Assembly (NCBI RefSeq): GCF_900155545.1
Contig: NZ_LT732526.1
Span: 1,831,514 to 1,868,036 of the forward strand
DNA length: 36,523 bases
Reading direction: 5' to 3'
From: Clostridium sp. Marseille-P2415
GTDB lineage: Bacteria; Bacillota; Clostridia; Lachnospirales; Lachnospiraceae
Below are positions 8,701 through 16,257 of the stretch, one piece after another (positions within the stretch are counted from its first letter, which is position 1; each line of letters begins with the position of its first letter). A model generated the notes under the pieces. That model ran no database searches, was not told the DNA's origin, and saw only the letters and a list, made by a program, of their open reading frames with translations. The translations under genes were made by a program, and so were the position numbers.

Positions 8701-9576
8701 ATGGATATCAATTATGAACTGTACAAAGTCTTTTATCATGTAGCTGCCACCTTAAGCTTCTCGGAAGCTTCCAAACAACTTTTCATCTCCCAGTCGGCAG
8801 TCAGCCAGTCCATCAAAGTACTGGAGAAAAAACTCAATCAGACTCTTTTTATCCGAAGCACAAAAAAAGTCCAACTTACACCGGAAGGCGAAATTCTGTT
8901 AAAGCATATAGAACCGGCCATAAATCTGATCCAAAAGGGCGAAAACCAGCTATTGGAGGCCAATACCTTAAATGGGGGCCAGCTGCGCATCGGAGCCAGT
9001 GACACCATCTGCCGTTACTATCTGGTCCCTTATTTAAATAAATTCCATAAGGCTTACCCCAATGTGCACATTAAGGTCACCAACCAGACCTCCATAGAAT
9101 GTGCCCATCTGCTGGAAAACGGCCAGGTGGATTTTATCATCACCAACTATCCCAACTCCGGCCTTGCAAGCTCACAGAACGTCCGGATCATCAATGAGTT
9201 TTCCGATGTATTCGTTGCCAATCAGGAATATTTTCCCCTGAAAGGGCAAAACGTAAGTCTTCAAAAGCTTCAGACCTATCCCATTCTGATGCTGGACCGC
9301 AAAAGCACTACCAGCGAGTTCCTTCACCACATGTTCCAAAAGGAGCAGCTTGACCTTGTGCCTGAGATCGAACTAAGCAGCAATGACCTCTTAATTGATC
9401 TGGCCCGCATCGGCCTGGGAATCGCCTTTGTACCGGATTTCTGCATTCCTGAAAATGACAGGGATTTATTCCAGGTAAAGCTGTCGGAAAAACTGCCCGC
9501 CCGCCAGATGATTGTGGCTTATAATGAAAACATTCCTGTTTCCCAGGCCGCCAGGCAATTCATGGACATGCTTTAA
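8701..9576 (+). CDS. LysR-family transcriptional regulator
   Basis: At 291 residues it has the standard LysR length. The winged HTH is at residues 1-62 (FSEASKQLFISQSAVSQSIKVLEKKL, with LFIRSTKKVQLTPEGE as the wing). The [22 protein letters not shown] effector domain runs from about residue 90 (GGQLRIGASDTICRYYLVPYL). TAAGGAGGACTAATA fixes the ATG. It is divergent from the sigma-like/phosphatase operon, the usual place for a LysR target, so that operon or the regulator itself is the likely target. The effector is unknown. Confidence 0.93.
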   Translation: MDINYELYKVFYHVAATLSFSEASKQLFISQSAVSQSIKVLEKKLNQTLFIRSTKKVQLTPEGEILLKHIEPAINLIQKGENQLLEANTLNGGQLRIGASDTICRYYLVPYLNKFHKAYPNVHIKVTNQTSIECAHLLENGQVDFIITNYPNSGLASSQNVRIINEFSDVFVANQEYFPLKGQNVSLQKLQTYPILMLDRKSTTSEFLHHMFQKEQLDLVPEIELSSNDLLIDLARIGLGIAFVPDFCIPENDRDLFQVKLSEKLPARQMIVAYNENIPVSQAARQFMDML

Positions 9577-9593
9577 AGCCCGCAGCTTCTTTG

Positions 9594-9630
9594 CTGCCGC
9601 CCCTTTTCCGGACGGCAGTTTTTATTTTCT
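9594..9630 (+). terminator. Intrinsic terminator of the LysR gene
   Basis: CTGCCGCCC pairs with GGACGGCAG, followed by TTTTTATTTT. It overlaps the 3' end of the convergent helicase gene. Confidence 0.8.
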
Positions 9631-12003
9631 TCCTTCATCCATCCGACCGGACCAGAAGCTACGGACCACCTCACCTACATCTTTTAACCGTACTTCATAA
9701 TACCCATCCCATTCCCTCGGAAACAACGCCTGATAATCCGGCTTTAAAAAGCGCTCGTCCAACAGGGCAATGATCCCTTCATCGCGGACCGTCCGGATCA
9801 CCCTTCCAGCCGCCTGCATGACCTTGTTCATACCCGGATACTGGTAAGCATAATCAAATCCCTTCTGTTCCCGGTCATCAAAATAGCCTTTCAGTATCTC
9901 CTGCTCGGTACAGACCATGGGAAGGCCGGTTCCCACGATGATGGCTCCGATGAGCCGGCCCTCCTTTAAATCGATCCCCTCTGAAAATACGCCCCCCATA
10001 ACACAAAGGGCCACAAAAGAATCTTCCCGTTCCTCCGAAAATTCGTTAAGGAACTCCTCCCTCTCCTGTTCACTCATGCGGGAAGCCTGGGAAATATAGG
10101 TGAATTCCTGTTTCAGTACTTCCGTCTCTTCCAGTATAGCCTCCACCGCCTTCAGATACTGATAAGAGGGAAGAAACACCATGTAGTTTCCACTATGGGC
10201 TGACACGATCTTCCGTATATAGTCCACTACCTTCCGGTATTCCTGGCGGTTTCTTCGGGTATAACGGCTGCTGACATCGGCTGCAATCATTAGAAGCCGT
10301 TTCTTCTGATCAAAAGGAGACTGAGCATAAACTGCATATTCTTCCTGATCTCCGCTCAGCAATTCCTTATAATATTGGACCGGAAGCAGGGTGGCGGAAA
10401 AGAACACGGTGCTGTTCCCCTTGTCCAGGCACTCCTTTAAATTCTTTGCCGGATTTACACAAAACAATCTGAGCATAAAGCGCCCGTCGGACAAAAGCTC
10501 GGTATAGATCCGGTAATTCTCATCCAGCCGGTCATAGATATTTAAAAGATCACGGAGACTGAAATAGAAATCCAGAACCAGATCACGGTCTCCGAATTCC
10601 TGATTGGCTTCCATAAACTTCTCCATTTCACCAAAAAGAGTCATGATACCGGTCATAAAAAAGCGGATATCTTCCAGTATCCGAAATTCCTCACATTCCC
10701 GTTTCATTTCCAGAAGCTCTTTATTACACCGGTCCAGCAGCCTGGTGATCCTGTCATCCATAGGCTTCACGATCTTTTTAATAAGTAGGAAGTCCTCCTT
10801 ATAAACAACTGCGCTGTACATTTCTCTGGCCCTTGGCACCAGATTATGGGCCTCATCCACCAAAAATAAGTAATCGCCGGAAATACCTTCGGAAAAGTAC
10901 CGTTTCAGCCGGATGTTGGGATCAAACACATAATTATAGTCACAGATTATGGAATCCACCCAGTTGCTGATGTCCAGACAGAATTCAAACGGGCATACCT
11001 GGTATTCCTCTGCGAAGCGGAGCACCACCTCTCTGGTGATCCCGGCCTCCTTATGGATAATATCATAAACCGCATCGCCCACCCGGTCAAAATGCCCCTT
11101 GGCATACGGACAGGCGTCAGGATTGCACTCCGGTGTTTCAAGAAAGCACAGCTTCTCTTTGGCCGTTATTGTCACTGTATTCATATACAGCCCATTTTCC
11201 CTTAAAATATCAAAAGATTCCTCGGCAACTCCCCTGGTTATGGTTTTGGCTGTCAAATAAAACAGCTTATCCCCAAGCCCTTCCCCAATGGCCTTTATGG
11301 CCGGATAAATGGCAGAAAGAGTCTTGCCGATCCCGGTAGGTGCCTGTATAAATAAATTGCGCTTTCTGGCAATACTCCGGTATACCGCGATTACCAGCTC
11401 CCGCTGTCCCTTCCGGTAGGGATAAGGAAAGGAAAGCTCCCGTATGGATTCATCTCTCCGTATTCCATGGCTGTATAAATATCTGGCCCATTTGATATAC
11501 TCATGAATCAGGCCCTGAAACCAGTTTTCCAGCTCCTCAAAGGATTTTTCCACCTGGAATCGCCGGATTTCCTCCGTTTCAATATTGCAATAGGTCATCT
11601 GCATGACAGCCCCGTTCCGCCGGTTGTCAAAGCAGTAAAAATACCCATAGCACATGGCCTGGGCTAAGTGCACCGGTACAGGCTCCGTTAAATAGGACAG
11701 ATCCATATAAATGCCCTTGATCTCATCAATGGTGACCCCCTCCGGCTTCTCAATGATGCCGTCGGCCCGCCCTTCCACGAGAATCTGGAACTGATCCTCT
11801 TCTACCGTATGTTTTAAAGTCACTTCGGCCCGGTAATCTGCTCCCATGCGGCGCTGGATCTTTCTGTGTATGCGGCTCCCTTCCTGCATGGCGGTTTTCT
11901 CAGCCCCGGACGTCCGCCGGTTGTCCAGATCGCCGGAACGCATCACAAACTCAACCAGATTCCTGACAGATATTTTCAGGACTTTTTTCTCTCCGTCCAC
12001 CAT
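9622..12003 (-). CDS. DinG/Rad3-type DNA helicase with N-terminal PD-(D/E)xK nuclease domain
   Basis: Residues 40-100 form a Cas4/AddB-like nuclease core: His46 in GSRIHRK, Asp81 in VEGRADGII and Glu94-Ile-Lys96 in VTIDEIKG. The superfamily 2 helicase follows, with Walker A APTGIGKT (221-228), DEAH at 383-386 and a Rad3-type iron-sulfur cysteine set (Cys286, Cys293, Cys298, Cys337). The C-terminal motor domain ends with MQAAGRVIRTVRDEG. The likely role is 5'-3' unwinding with end processing in repair. An ATG 54 bases further upstream is in frame, but the start here (793 aa) has GGAGGG 9 bases ahead, which the longer form lacks. It is transcribed behind the HPr-like gene across a terminator, so probably separately. 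Confidence 0.9.
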   Translation of the reverse strand: MVDGEKKVLKISVRNLVEFVMRSGDLDNRRTSGAEKTAMQEGSRIHRKIQRRMGADYRAEVTLKHTVEEDQFQILVEGRADGIIEKPEGVTIDEIKGIYMDLSYLTEPVPVHLAQAMCYGYFYCFDNRRNGAVMQMTYCNIETEEIRRFQVEKSFEELENWFQGLIHEYIKWARYLYSHGIRRDESIRELSFPYPYRKGQRELVIAVYRSIARKRNLFIQAPTGIGKTLSAIYPAIKAIGEGLGDKLFYLTAKTITRGVAEESFDILRENGLYMNTVTITAKEKLCFLETPECNPDACPYAKGHFDRVGDAVYDIIHKEAGITREVVLRFAEEYQVCPFEFCLDISNWVDSIICDYNYVFDPNIRLKRYFSEGISGDYLFLVDEAHNLVPRAREMYSAVVYKEDFLLIKKIVKPMDDRITRLLDRCNKELLEMKRECEEFRILEDIRFFMTGIMTLFGEMEKFMEANQEFGDRDLVLDFYFSLRDLLNIYDRLDENYRIYTELLSDGRFMLRLFCVNPAKNLKECLDKGNSTVFFSATLLPVQYYKELLSGDQEEYAVYAQSPFDQKKRLLMIAADVSSRYTRRNRQEYRKVVDYIRKIVSAHSGNYMVFLPSYQYLKAVEAILEETEVLKQEFTYISQASRMSEQEREEFLNEFSEEREDSFVALCVMGGVFSEGIDLKEGRLIGAIIVGTGLPMVCTEQEILKGYFDDREQKGFDYAYQYPGMNKVMQAAGRVIRTVRDEGIIALLDERFLKPDYQALFPREWDGYYEVRLKDVGEVVRSFWSGRMDEGRK

Positions 12004-12052
12004 TCCGGCTTTCCCTCCTTCCATCCGTTCCCAATACCTTTGGCTTTCAGTC

Positions 12053-12068
12053 AACATGTAAACATGTT
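12053..12068. promoter_or_regulatory. AACATGT inverted repeat before the helicase gene
   Basis: AACATGT and ACATGTT are perfect 7-bp arms around AA, about 50 bases upstream of the helicase start. On the minus strand CGAACATGTTTAC shares one half-site with the Bacillota LexA box CGAAC-N4-GTTCG but not the other. It may be an operator. No promoter with good boxes was found next to it. Confidence 0.35.
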
Positions 12069-12089
12069 CGTTTGGCTCGTTGCCCGCGT

Positions 12090-12132
12090 AAAAAAAAAGG
12101 AAACTGCAGGCCTCCCGGCGTACAATTCCCTT
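12090..12132 (-). terminator. Intrinsic terminator of the HPr-like gene
   Basis: On the minus strand a 17-position imperfect stem (AAAGGGAATTGTACGCC with GGCCTGCAGTTTCCTTT, loop GGGA) runs into a nine-T tract. It starts 16 bases behind the HPr-like stop codon. Confidence 0.85.
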
Positions 12133-12148
12133 TTCTCGTTACGTTACT

Positions 12149-12391
12149 TTATGCTGCTGAATTTTTGCCTGGTGCCTTCGCTGCCAGAAACGCTTCAAAC
12201 TCCGGGTTTTCCCCGTTAAACTCAACGGTCAGAACCTTTGTCAGATCCAGACTTAAAACTCCTAATATAGACTTTGCATCAATGGTTACTCTATTGTAAA
12301 ATATGTCTATGTCGAAATTACATCTGGAAGCAGCAGCAACAAACTCTTTCGCCTCGGTAACGGTTGGCAACATAATCTTAAACTCTTTCAT
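12149..12391 (-). CDS. HPr-like protein without the phosphorylatable histidine (Crh-like)
   Basis: The 80-residue chain has the HPr fold signature DAKSILGVLSLDL at 38-50, equivalent to NAKSIMGVMSLG, where the Ser (here Ser41) is the HPr kinase target. The GIHARPA motif with the PTS histidine is absent; the same place reads LPTVTEAKEFV, and the whole protein has no histidine. It therefore cannot carry PTS phosphate. By analogy with Crh of Bacillus it may serve only in CcpA-type regulation; this is inferred. The start is the ATG with AAAGGAG 8 bases upstream, not the in-frame ATG 42 bases earlier. It has its own strong promoter and terminator. Confidence 0.85.
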   Translation of the reverse strand: MKEFKIMLPTVTEAKEFVAAASRCNFDIDIFYNRVTIDAKSILGVLSLDLTKVLTVEFNGENPEFEAFLAAKAPGKNSAA

Positions 12392-12432
12392 GATCAAGAC
12401 TCCTTTTTTATTAAAGAAAAAGCTATAAAACA

Positions 12433-12461
12433 CTTATATCATGTTTGACATGATTTGTCAA
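12433..12461 (-). promoter_or_regulatory. Sigma-A promoter of the HPr-like gene with internal dyad
   Basis: On the minus strand TTGACA (12456-12461) and TATAAG (12433-12438) are 17 bases apart. The -35 box is the left arm of an inverted repeat TTGACA-AATCA-TGTCAA, so a regulator could compete with polymerase here. Confidence 0.8.
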
Positions 12462-12775
12462 ATTATGTTTCATATCAGATTATATCACCTTTTTTTGTGC
12501 AGAACATGTAATTATCACCGGATTTATGCACGATACATAAGCATGTTTTCGCTGAGACAAGTTTTATTTTGGGAATCATTCTCAATTGAACTTTTTCATC
12601 TAATTCAATTTCACAATTTTACTCTGTTATTTTCATAAAAAACGCCAAATCCATCCATCCGTTGGAAAATAACCGCAGCGCATGGACTCTTTTCTTTCAC
12701 TATTTGATTTATATTTTACCACAAATAGACATTCATTAACAGCAGAATAAATTATTTATTTTTTTCAAAAAACTG
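12462..12775. other. Intergenic stretch between HPr-like gene and tRNA-Trp
   Basis: Over 300 AT-rich bases with no supported gene. A 65-codon open frame at 12441-12638 has no ribosome-binding site and overlaps the HPr-like promoter. No RNA fold was recognised. Confidence 0.6.
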
Positions 12776-12804
12776 TTGCAATTTAAAACCTTCTATGCTA
12801 TACT
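12776..12804 (+). promoter_or_regulatory. Promoter of tRNA-Trp
   Basis: TTGCAA (12776-12781) and TATACT (12799-12804) stand 17 bases apart, 40 bases before the mature tRNA start. Confidence 0.85.
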
Positions 12805-12843
12805 TTCTAGGTGCTCGGCTAAGGGTATAAAATGTTGTATTAA

Positions 12844-12914
12844 AGGGGAATAGTTCAATGGTAGAGCAACGGTCTCCAAAACCGTAAATGGGGGTTCGAG
12901 CCCCTCTTCCCCTG
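12844..12914 (+). tRNA. tRNA-Trp (anticodon CCA)
   Basis: The cloverleaf is complete: acceptor AGGGGAA with TTCCCCT, anticodon stem ACGGT/ACCGT around CTCCAAA giving anticodon CCA, and the T arm with TTCGAGC. The 3' CCA is not encoded (the sequence continues GCTGA), so it is added by nucleotidyltransferase. It has its own promoter and terminator. Its 3' side borders accessory DNA. Confidence 0.95.
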
Positions 12915-12932
12915 CTGAATTATAAACTGTGT

Positions 12933-12977
12933 AAAAAGCCTAAAATCGTTGAAAATCAATGGTTTTTGGCTTTTTTT
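12933..12977 (+). terminator. Intrinsic terminator of tRNA-Trp
   Basis: AAAAAGCCTAAAATCGTTGA pairs with TCAATGGTTTTTGGCTTTTT with G-U pairs and one mismatch, ending in seven T residues. Confidence 0.9.
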
Positions 12978-13183
12978 GTTTTACGGACGGCAAAAACGTA
13001 AAACTATGATTTCGTTCTTTCTTCCTCAGTACCAATCTATACCATTCTGTTTTGGTCGGTTTTTGGGTCGGTGCTATATCATTCTTGTATATAGTTTTTC
13101 ATGACCACTTTCCAGATTTCTGGTCCCGTTTTTGTACACCCAATACAGTTGTTAGACTTTATAAAGGCGTCTCGCAATACCCT

Positions 13184-13212
13184 ATTATGGATAATATGCA
13201 ATTATGGATAAT
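13184..13212. promoter_or_regulatory. Two direct copies of the dyad ATTATGGATAAT, period 17
   Basis: ATTATGGATAAT occurs at 13184-13195 and again at 13201-13212. Each copy is an inverted repeat (ATTAT-GG-ATAAT). They lie 33 bases before the start of the XRE-type regulator and are a likely autoregulatory operator pair. Confidence 0.6.
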
Positions 13213-13244
13213 TACTGTTTAATAAACATTAGAGGTGACAAAAC

Positions 13245-13505
13245 ATGATTGTTTATGACAGACTATGGGAAACCATGAAAAAGAAAAATGTCAGCCAGTA
13301 TCATCTGATCAAGTACTATAAGGTCAGCGCCGGGCAAATCGGACGGCTTAAAAAGAACAACTTTGTTTCTACCCATACCATCGACATGCTCTGCAATATC
13401 CTGGATTGCAGCGTGGAAGAAATTATGGAATATCGTGTTGATATCAGCGAAACTGCCAGTACGGACGAGCAAACAGACCACCTGTCTCCACCCCCACCTA
13501 AGTAA
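13245..13505 (+). CDS. XRE-type (Cro/CI-like) helix-turn-helix protein, 86 aa
   Basis: The N-terminal 60 residues follow the small HTH_26-type fold (YDRLWETMKKKNVSQYHLIKYY, then VSAGQIGRLKKNNFVSTHTIDMLCNILDCSVEEIMEY). A short polar tail ends in PPPPK. Such proteins are typical of integrative elements and plasmids. AGAGGTG stands 7 bases before the ATG, and a terminator follows 33 bases behind the stop. The two dyads upstream suggest self-control. No phage or conjugation genes are next to it, so it may be a leftover of an excised element. Confidence 0.85.
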   Translation: MIVYDRLWETMKKKNVSQYHLIKYYKVSAGQIGRLKKNNFVSTHTIDMLCNILDCSVEEIMEYRVDISETASTDEQTDHLSPPPPK

Positions 13506-13537
13506 AACCATTTCCCAATGCTTTTTTCAACTTTTAA

Positions 13538-13582
13538 AGGCTTGAAAATGATTAGATTTATCAGCATTTTCAAGCCTTTTTC
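13538..13582 (+). terminator. Intrinsic terminator of the XRE-type gene
   Basis: AGGCTTGAAAATG pairs perfectly with CATTTTCAAGCCT and is followed by a short T-run. It overlaps the end of the decayed ABC ATPase fragment on the other strand. Confidence 0.85.
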
Positions 13583-13792
13583 CGTGCTTTTGATGGTACT
13601 GATCGGTTCATTTTTACACTCATCTTTTGCAATTGTGCAAAGTGAGTAATACTTACAGCCGGTTTCTATCGGATCAATGATGGGAATCTTTGCACCTTCA
13701 GTAATGTCTGTCTGTATTTCCACATCAAGCTTAGGAACGGCAGTAAGAAGCATTAGAGTATAAGAGTGCAACGGCTCAAAAGCTATCTCCTT
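13583..13792 (-). pseudogene. C-terminal remnant of an Opp/Dpp-type ABC transporter ATPase
   Basis: The minus-strand frame reads EIAFEPLHSYTLMLLTAVP and then, about 20 residues on, TGCKYYSLCTIAKDECKNEP. This matches the oligopeptide/dipeptide ATPase C-terminal domain (oligo_HPY), whose consensus is NPLHPYTxALLSAVP followed by GCxFxxRCPxAxxxCxxExP. The nucleotide-binding domain is missing: the frame is closed by TAA immediately upstream at 13793-13795, inside the NUDIX gene end. It overlaps the NUDIX 3' end by 17 bases, so an old deletion probably joined the two. It has no start signal and is surely not functional. Confidence 0.7.
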
Positions 13793-14327
13793 TTAAATCC
13801 AAATAAAAGAATTCTTCTTTATCTTTTATCGATTTCTTATATTTATTTATTATATAAATATCAGCATCAAATGCTAATTCCGGAAGGTTTGAGTTTAGGT
13901 CAAACCATCCAGCCTCAACAATATCATCCCCGGGAGTAATTGAAGTTGTCTCAGGCTTAGCCAAAATGACTATTACAATGGAATTGATACCATTATCCAA
14001 TCGATTTGAAACGACATTAATAATTCCCTGTGGTTGTATTAATATTCCTGTTTCTTCCTGTGTTTCACGAATAGCCGCTTTTATATACGTCTCTTCATAC
14101 TCAATAAATCCGCACGGCAAGCACCACTTATCCGGATAAATGGAGCCCTTCGCCCGTAATCCCAATAAAACACGGTTCCATTCATCCACTACTAATGTTG
14201 ATACACATGGAAAAGGATTTTGATAATATATAAATCCACATTCCGGGCAAGAAAATCTGACAATACTCCCATCAATAAATTTTTTGCATATATGTCCGCA
14301 TCGTTTACAATATACTTTATTACTCAT
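13776..14327 (-). CDS. NUDIX hydrolase with N-terminal zinc ribbon (NudC/YjaD-like branch)
   Basis: It probably hydrolyses a nucleoside diphosphate linked to another group. The zinc ribbon is CKRCGHIC with CPECG at residues 7-34. The Nudix box is complete: GFIEYEE, then REtQEETG, fitting GX5EX7REUXEEXGU near residues 87-109. The ribbon plus Nudix order resembles NADH pyrophosphatase NudC and its smaller relatives; the substrate is not decidable. I chose the second ATG (183 aa) because AAAGG lies 7 bases ahead of it, while the first ATG is only 2 bases from that site. The last codons run into a fragment of an ABC ATPase, which may have replaced the original 3' end. Confidence 0.85.
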   Translation of the reverse strand: MSNKVYCKRCGHICKKFIDGSIVRFSCPECGFIYYQNPFPCVSTLVVDEWNRVLLGLRAKGSIYPDKWCLPCGFIEYEETYIKAAIRETQEETGILIQPQGIINVVSNRLDNGINSIVIVILAKPETTSITPGDDIVEAGWFDLNSNLPELAFDADIYIINKYKKSIKDKEEFFYLDLKGDSF

Positions 14328-14342
14328 TTCATAACCTTTCAC

Positions 14343-14764
14343 AGCTAATTAAATTATCAAATATAATAGTAAGATTAGCACTTTTATTTTTTGATTTATG
14401 TATTGTATTATTTATTTTTATTAACCTAACGTTATCTTTAAATATCCCCACATAATCCTTCCGGTATTTATTACTTCTTTTATAATACTACCAATTTTTA
14501 AAATACAAAACACTTTTTAATCGCAATCTTCGGCATTTAAGGCATTTACCGTATCCTTGAAATTTGTAGGCTCTGTTCACGCCCGGCCTTTGGAGCATGA
14601 TCACGTAACCTGTTGAATTTGCTCCTTTGCAACTGCAATAAAAATGCTCCTTTTCGATAAGAATTGTCATACCTTAATTCTTATCAAAAAGAAGCCATTT
14701 TTCCCAAAGACACAAACCAGATTACACTACCTCATGATTGGCATCACCGTTAATCTTCCGCTTT
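14343..14764. other. AT-rich intergenic stretch, no supported gene
   Basis: About 420 bases between the NUDIX gene and the redox operon. A 60-codon minus-strand frame at 14488-14670 starts inside the dyad at 14651-14690 and has no ribosome-binding site. Apart from the dyad I see no structure. Confidence 0.55.
14651..14690. repeat. 40-bp inverted repeat behind the redox operon
   Basis: Arms 14651-14665 (TTTTCGATAAGAATT) and 14676-14690 match at 14 of 15 positions around a 10-base centre. No T-tract follows on either strand beyond the arms, so it is a weak terminator at best, and could be an RNA 3' stabiliser or an operator. Confidence 0.55.
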
Positions 14765-16222
14765 TTATTCTTCTGTAAAATTCTCTTTAATATACTGAAC
14801 AGCATTTTCTCCAGCCATTCTGCCTGAATTTACCGCAAATCCTAATGTATTTCCGGGAAGGACAAACACATAATCCGGATTGCATATAGAGTTTGCATCG
14901 GTACCTGCTGCATATAAACCTGGTATTACATTGTTTTCTGCATCCAATACCTCCGTCTTATAATTAATTTTAATTCCCCCTAAGCTGCCATATGCACTTG
15001 GTGCAAACTTTAATGCATAATATTTTGGTCCTGTCAATGGCTTTAAGTATTTCGGATTTTTATTAAATAAATGGTCTGTTGATTTACAGCATTCATTATA
15101 TTCACTTATTGTTTTTACAAGCCCCTCTTTATCAATGCCTGTTTTTTCTGCTAATTCTTCAACAGAGTCCGCAATGTATAAAACATCATTCCCGTTTTTA
15201 ATCATTTCTTCCATTTCCTGCTTAAAGTCATCCATGCTGATATTAGATGTAACAACATTGATCAGATCCAGCCCATTTTTCTCATATTGCTTCAATATGT
15301 TTTCATCTATAATAGAAAATGCAATTCTGTTCTTTTGTCTTATAATTGCGTTCACTGAGAACACAGGATTTTCCACAACTGCTTCATCATAGAATCTCTC
15401 TCCATCCAGATTTACAAACAGGTTCGGCTGTCTGAAAGGAAGTTCGATGGGAGCATATCCGCCTGTATTCGGTGCAAAGAAGACTAATTCCATATCCATC
15501 CTGTCTCTGTTCGCTCCCGCTTCCCATGCCATGCTGATTCCATCACCTGTAAGTCCTGGTATCCGATAAGAAAATAAATCTTTCCCCCATTCAAATCTCG
15601 TATACTTTTTGATGAATTCCGGGCTGTCACCAAACCCGCCTGCAGCAATAATTACCGCTGAACCATATGCTGTTACTTCTCCATCCTTATCCTTTGCAAC
15701 AATACCGACTACTTCTCCGTCTTCTTTTAATAATTTTTGTACCGGTGATTCCAGGCAGATTTTAACCCCTAATTCTTCGGCCCTGTCTGTCATGGCTTTT
15801 ATCATGGTTGCAGCCGCTCTCAGTCCCGGCGCACCTGTCTTAGGCTGGACAATATGCCATGTTGCTTCAGAACCGGGAAAATATTTGGAAGGCAAAGCAA
15901 ATTTAACGCCCATATCCTGCAGCCATTCAATCGTACTTGCTGATTTATAAATATAATTCTTTACCAATCTTGCATCGGAACGCCAATGGGTATAATCCAT
16001 GAACTTCTGAAATGCGCCTTCCCTGGTACAGTCAATCAGCCTTTCTTTTTGAAGCTTTGTTTCTACTCCTAAAAGCCCCATTGCCATGTTTGCACATCCG
16101 CCGGTTGTATTTGCCTTTTCAAATACAATGACTTCGGCTCCATTCTCTGCCGCAGATATAGCTGCTGCCATTCCGGCAGCTCCTCCCCCTACAATGATTA
16201 CATCAGCTTCCATTTCTCGCAT
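14765..16222 (-). CDS. FAD-dependent reductase of the FrdA/KstD (FAD_binding_2) family
   Basis: A 485-residue soluble flavoprotein with the dinucleotide motif VIIVGGGAAGMAAA at 9-20, IIAAGGFG near 190 and the C-terminal LYAAGTDA FAD motif. It has no signal peptide, no haem motif and no flavinyl-transferase site. The fumarate-reductase landmarks are changed: the usual HxxGG reads AYGSLGG, and the NRLGGN Arg region reads PGNTLGFAVNSGR. The tail DYVFVLPGNTLG recalls the Tyr...PGxxxG stretch of 3-ketosteroid dehydrogenases. So it likely reduces a C=C bond of a non-dicarboxylate substrate, which I cannot name. AGGAGG lies 8 bases before the ATG. It is the last gene of the redox operon, 35 bases behind the NuoF-like gene. 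Confidence 0.85.
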   Translation of the reverse strand: MREMEADVIIVGGGAAGMAAAISAAENGAEVIVFEKANTTGGCANMAMGLLGVETKLQKERLIDCTREGAFQKFMDYTHWRSDARLVKNYIYKSASTIEWLQDMGVKFALPSKYFPGSEATWHIVQPKTGAPGLRAAATMIKAMTDRAEELGVKICLESPVQKLLKEDGEVVGIVAKDKDGEVTAYGSAVIIAAGGFGDSPEFIKKYTRFEWGKDLFSYRIPGLTGDGISMAWEAGANRDRMDMELVFFAPNTGGYAPIELPFRQPNLFVNLDGERFYDEAVVENPVFSVNAIIRQKNRIAFSIIDENILKQYEKNGLDLINVVTSNISMDDFKQEMEEMIKNGNDVLYIADSVEELAEKTGIDKEGLVKTISEYNECCKSTDHLFNKNPKYLKPLTGPKYYALKFAPSAYGSLGGIKINYKTEVLDAENNVIPGLYAAGTDANSICNPDYVFVLPGNTLGFAVNSGRMAGENAVQYIKENFTEE

Positions 16223-16257
16223 TTTTTTTACCTCCTGTTTTATATTAAAATTATTAA

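Noticed and set aside
12053-12068. LexA box
   Set aside because: Only one half-site fits CGAAC-N4-GTTCG, so it is kept as an unnamed inverted repeat.
12441-12638. 65-codon plus-strand open frame
   Set aside because: It overlaps the HPr-like promoter, lacks a ribosome-binding site and has skewed composition.
12940-13110. Minus-strand open frame next to tRNA-Trp, possibly an integrase tail
   Set aside because: About 50 codons with no start and no catalytic motif. The position is suggestive, but I cannot support a family call, so it is not listed as a gene.
13263-13511. Minus-strand open frame antisense to the XRE-type gene
   Set aside because: It is a shadow of the plus-strand gene, which has the Shine-Dalgarno site, operator pair and terminator.
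14488-14670. 60-codon minus-strand open frame with several Cys
   Set aside because: It starts inside the dyad, has no ribosome-binding site and no recognisable motif.
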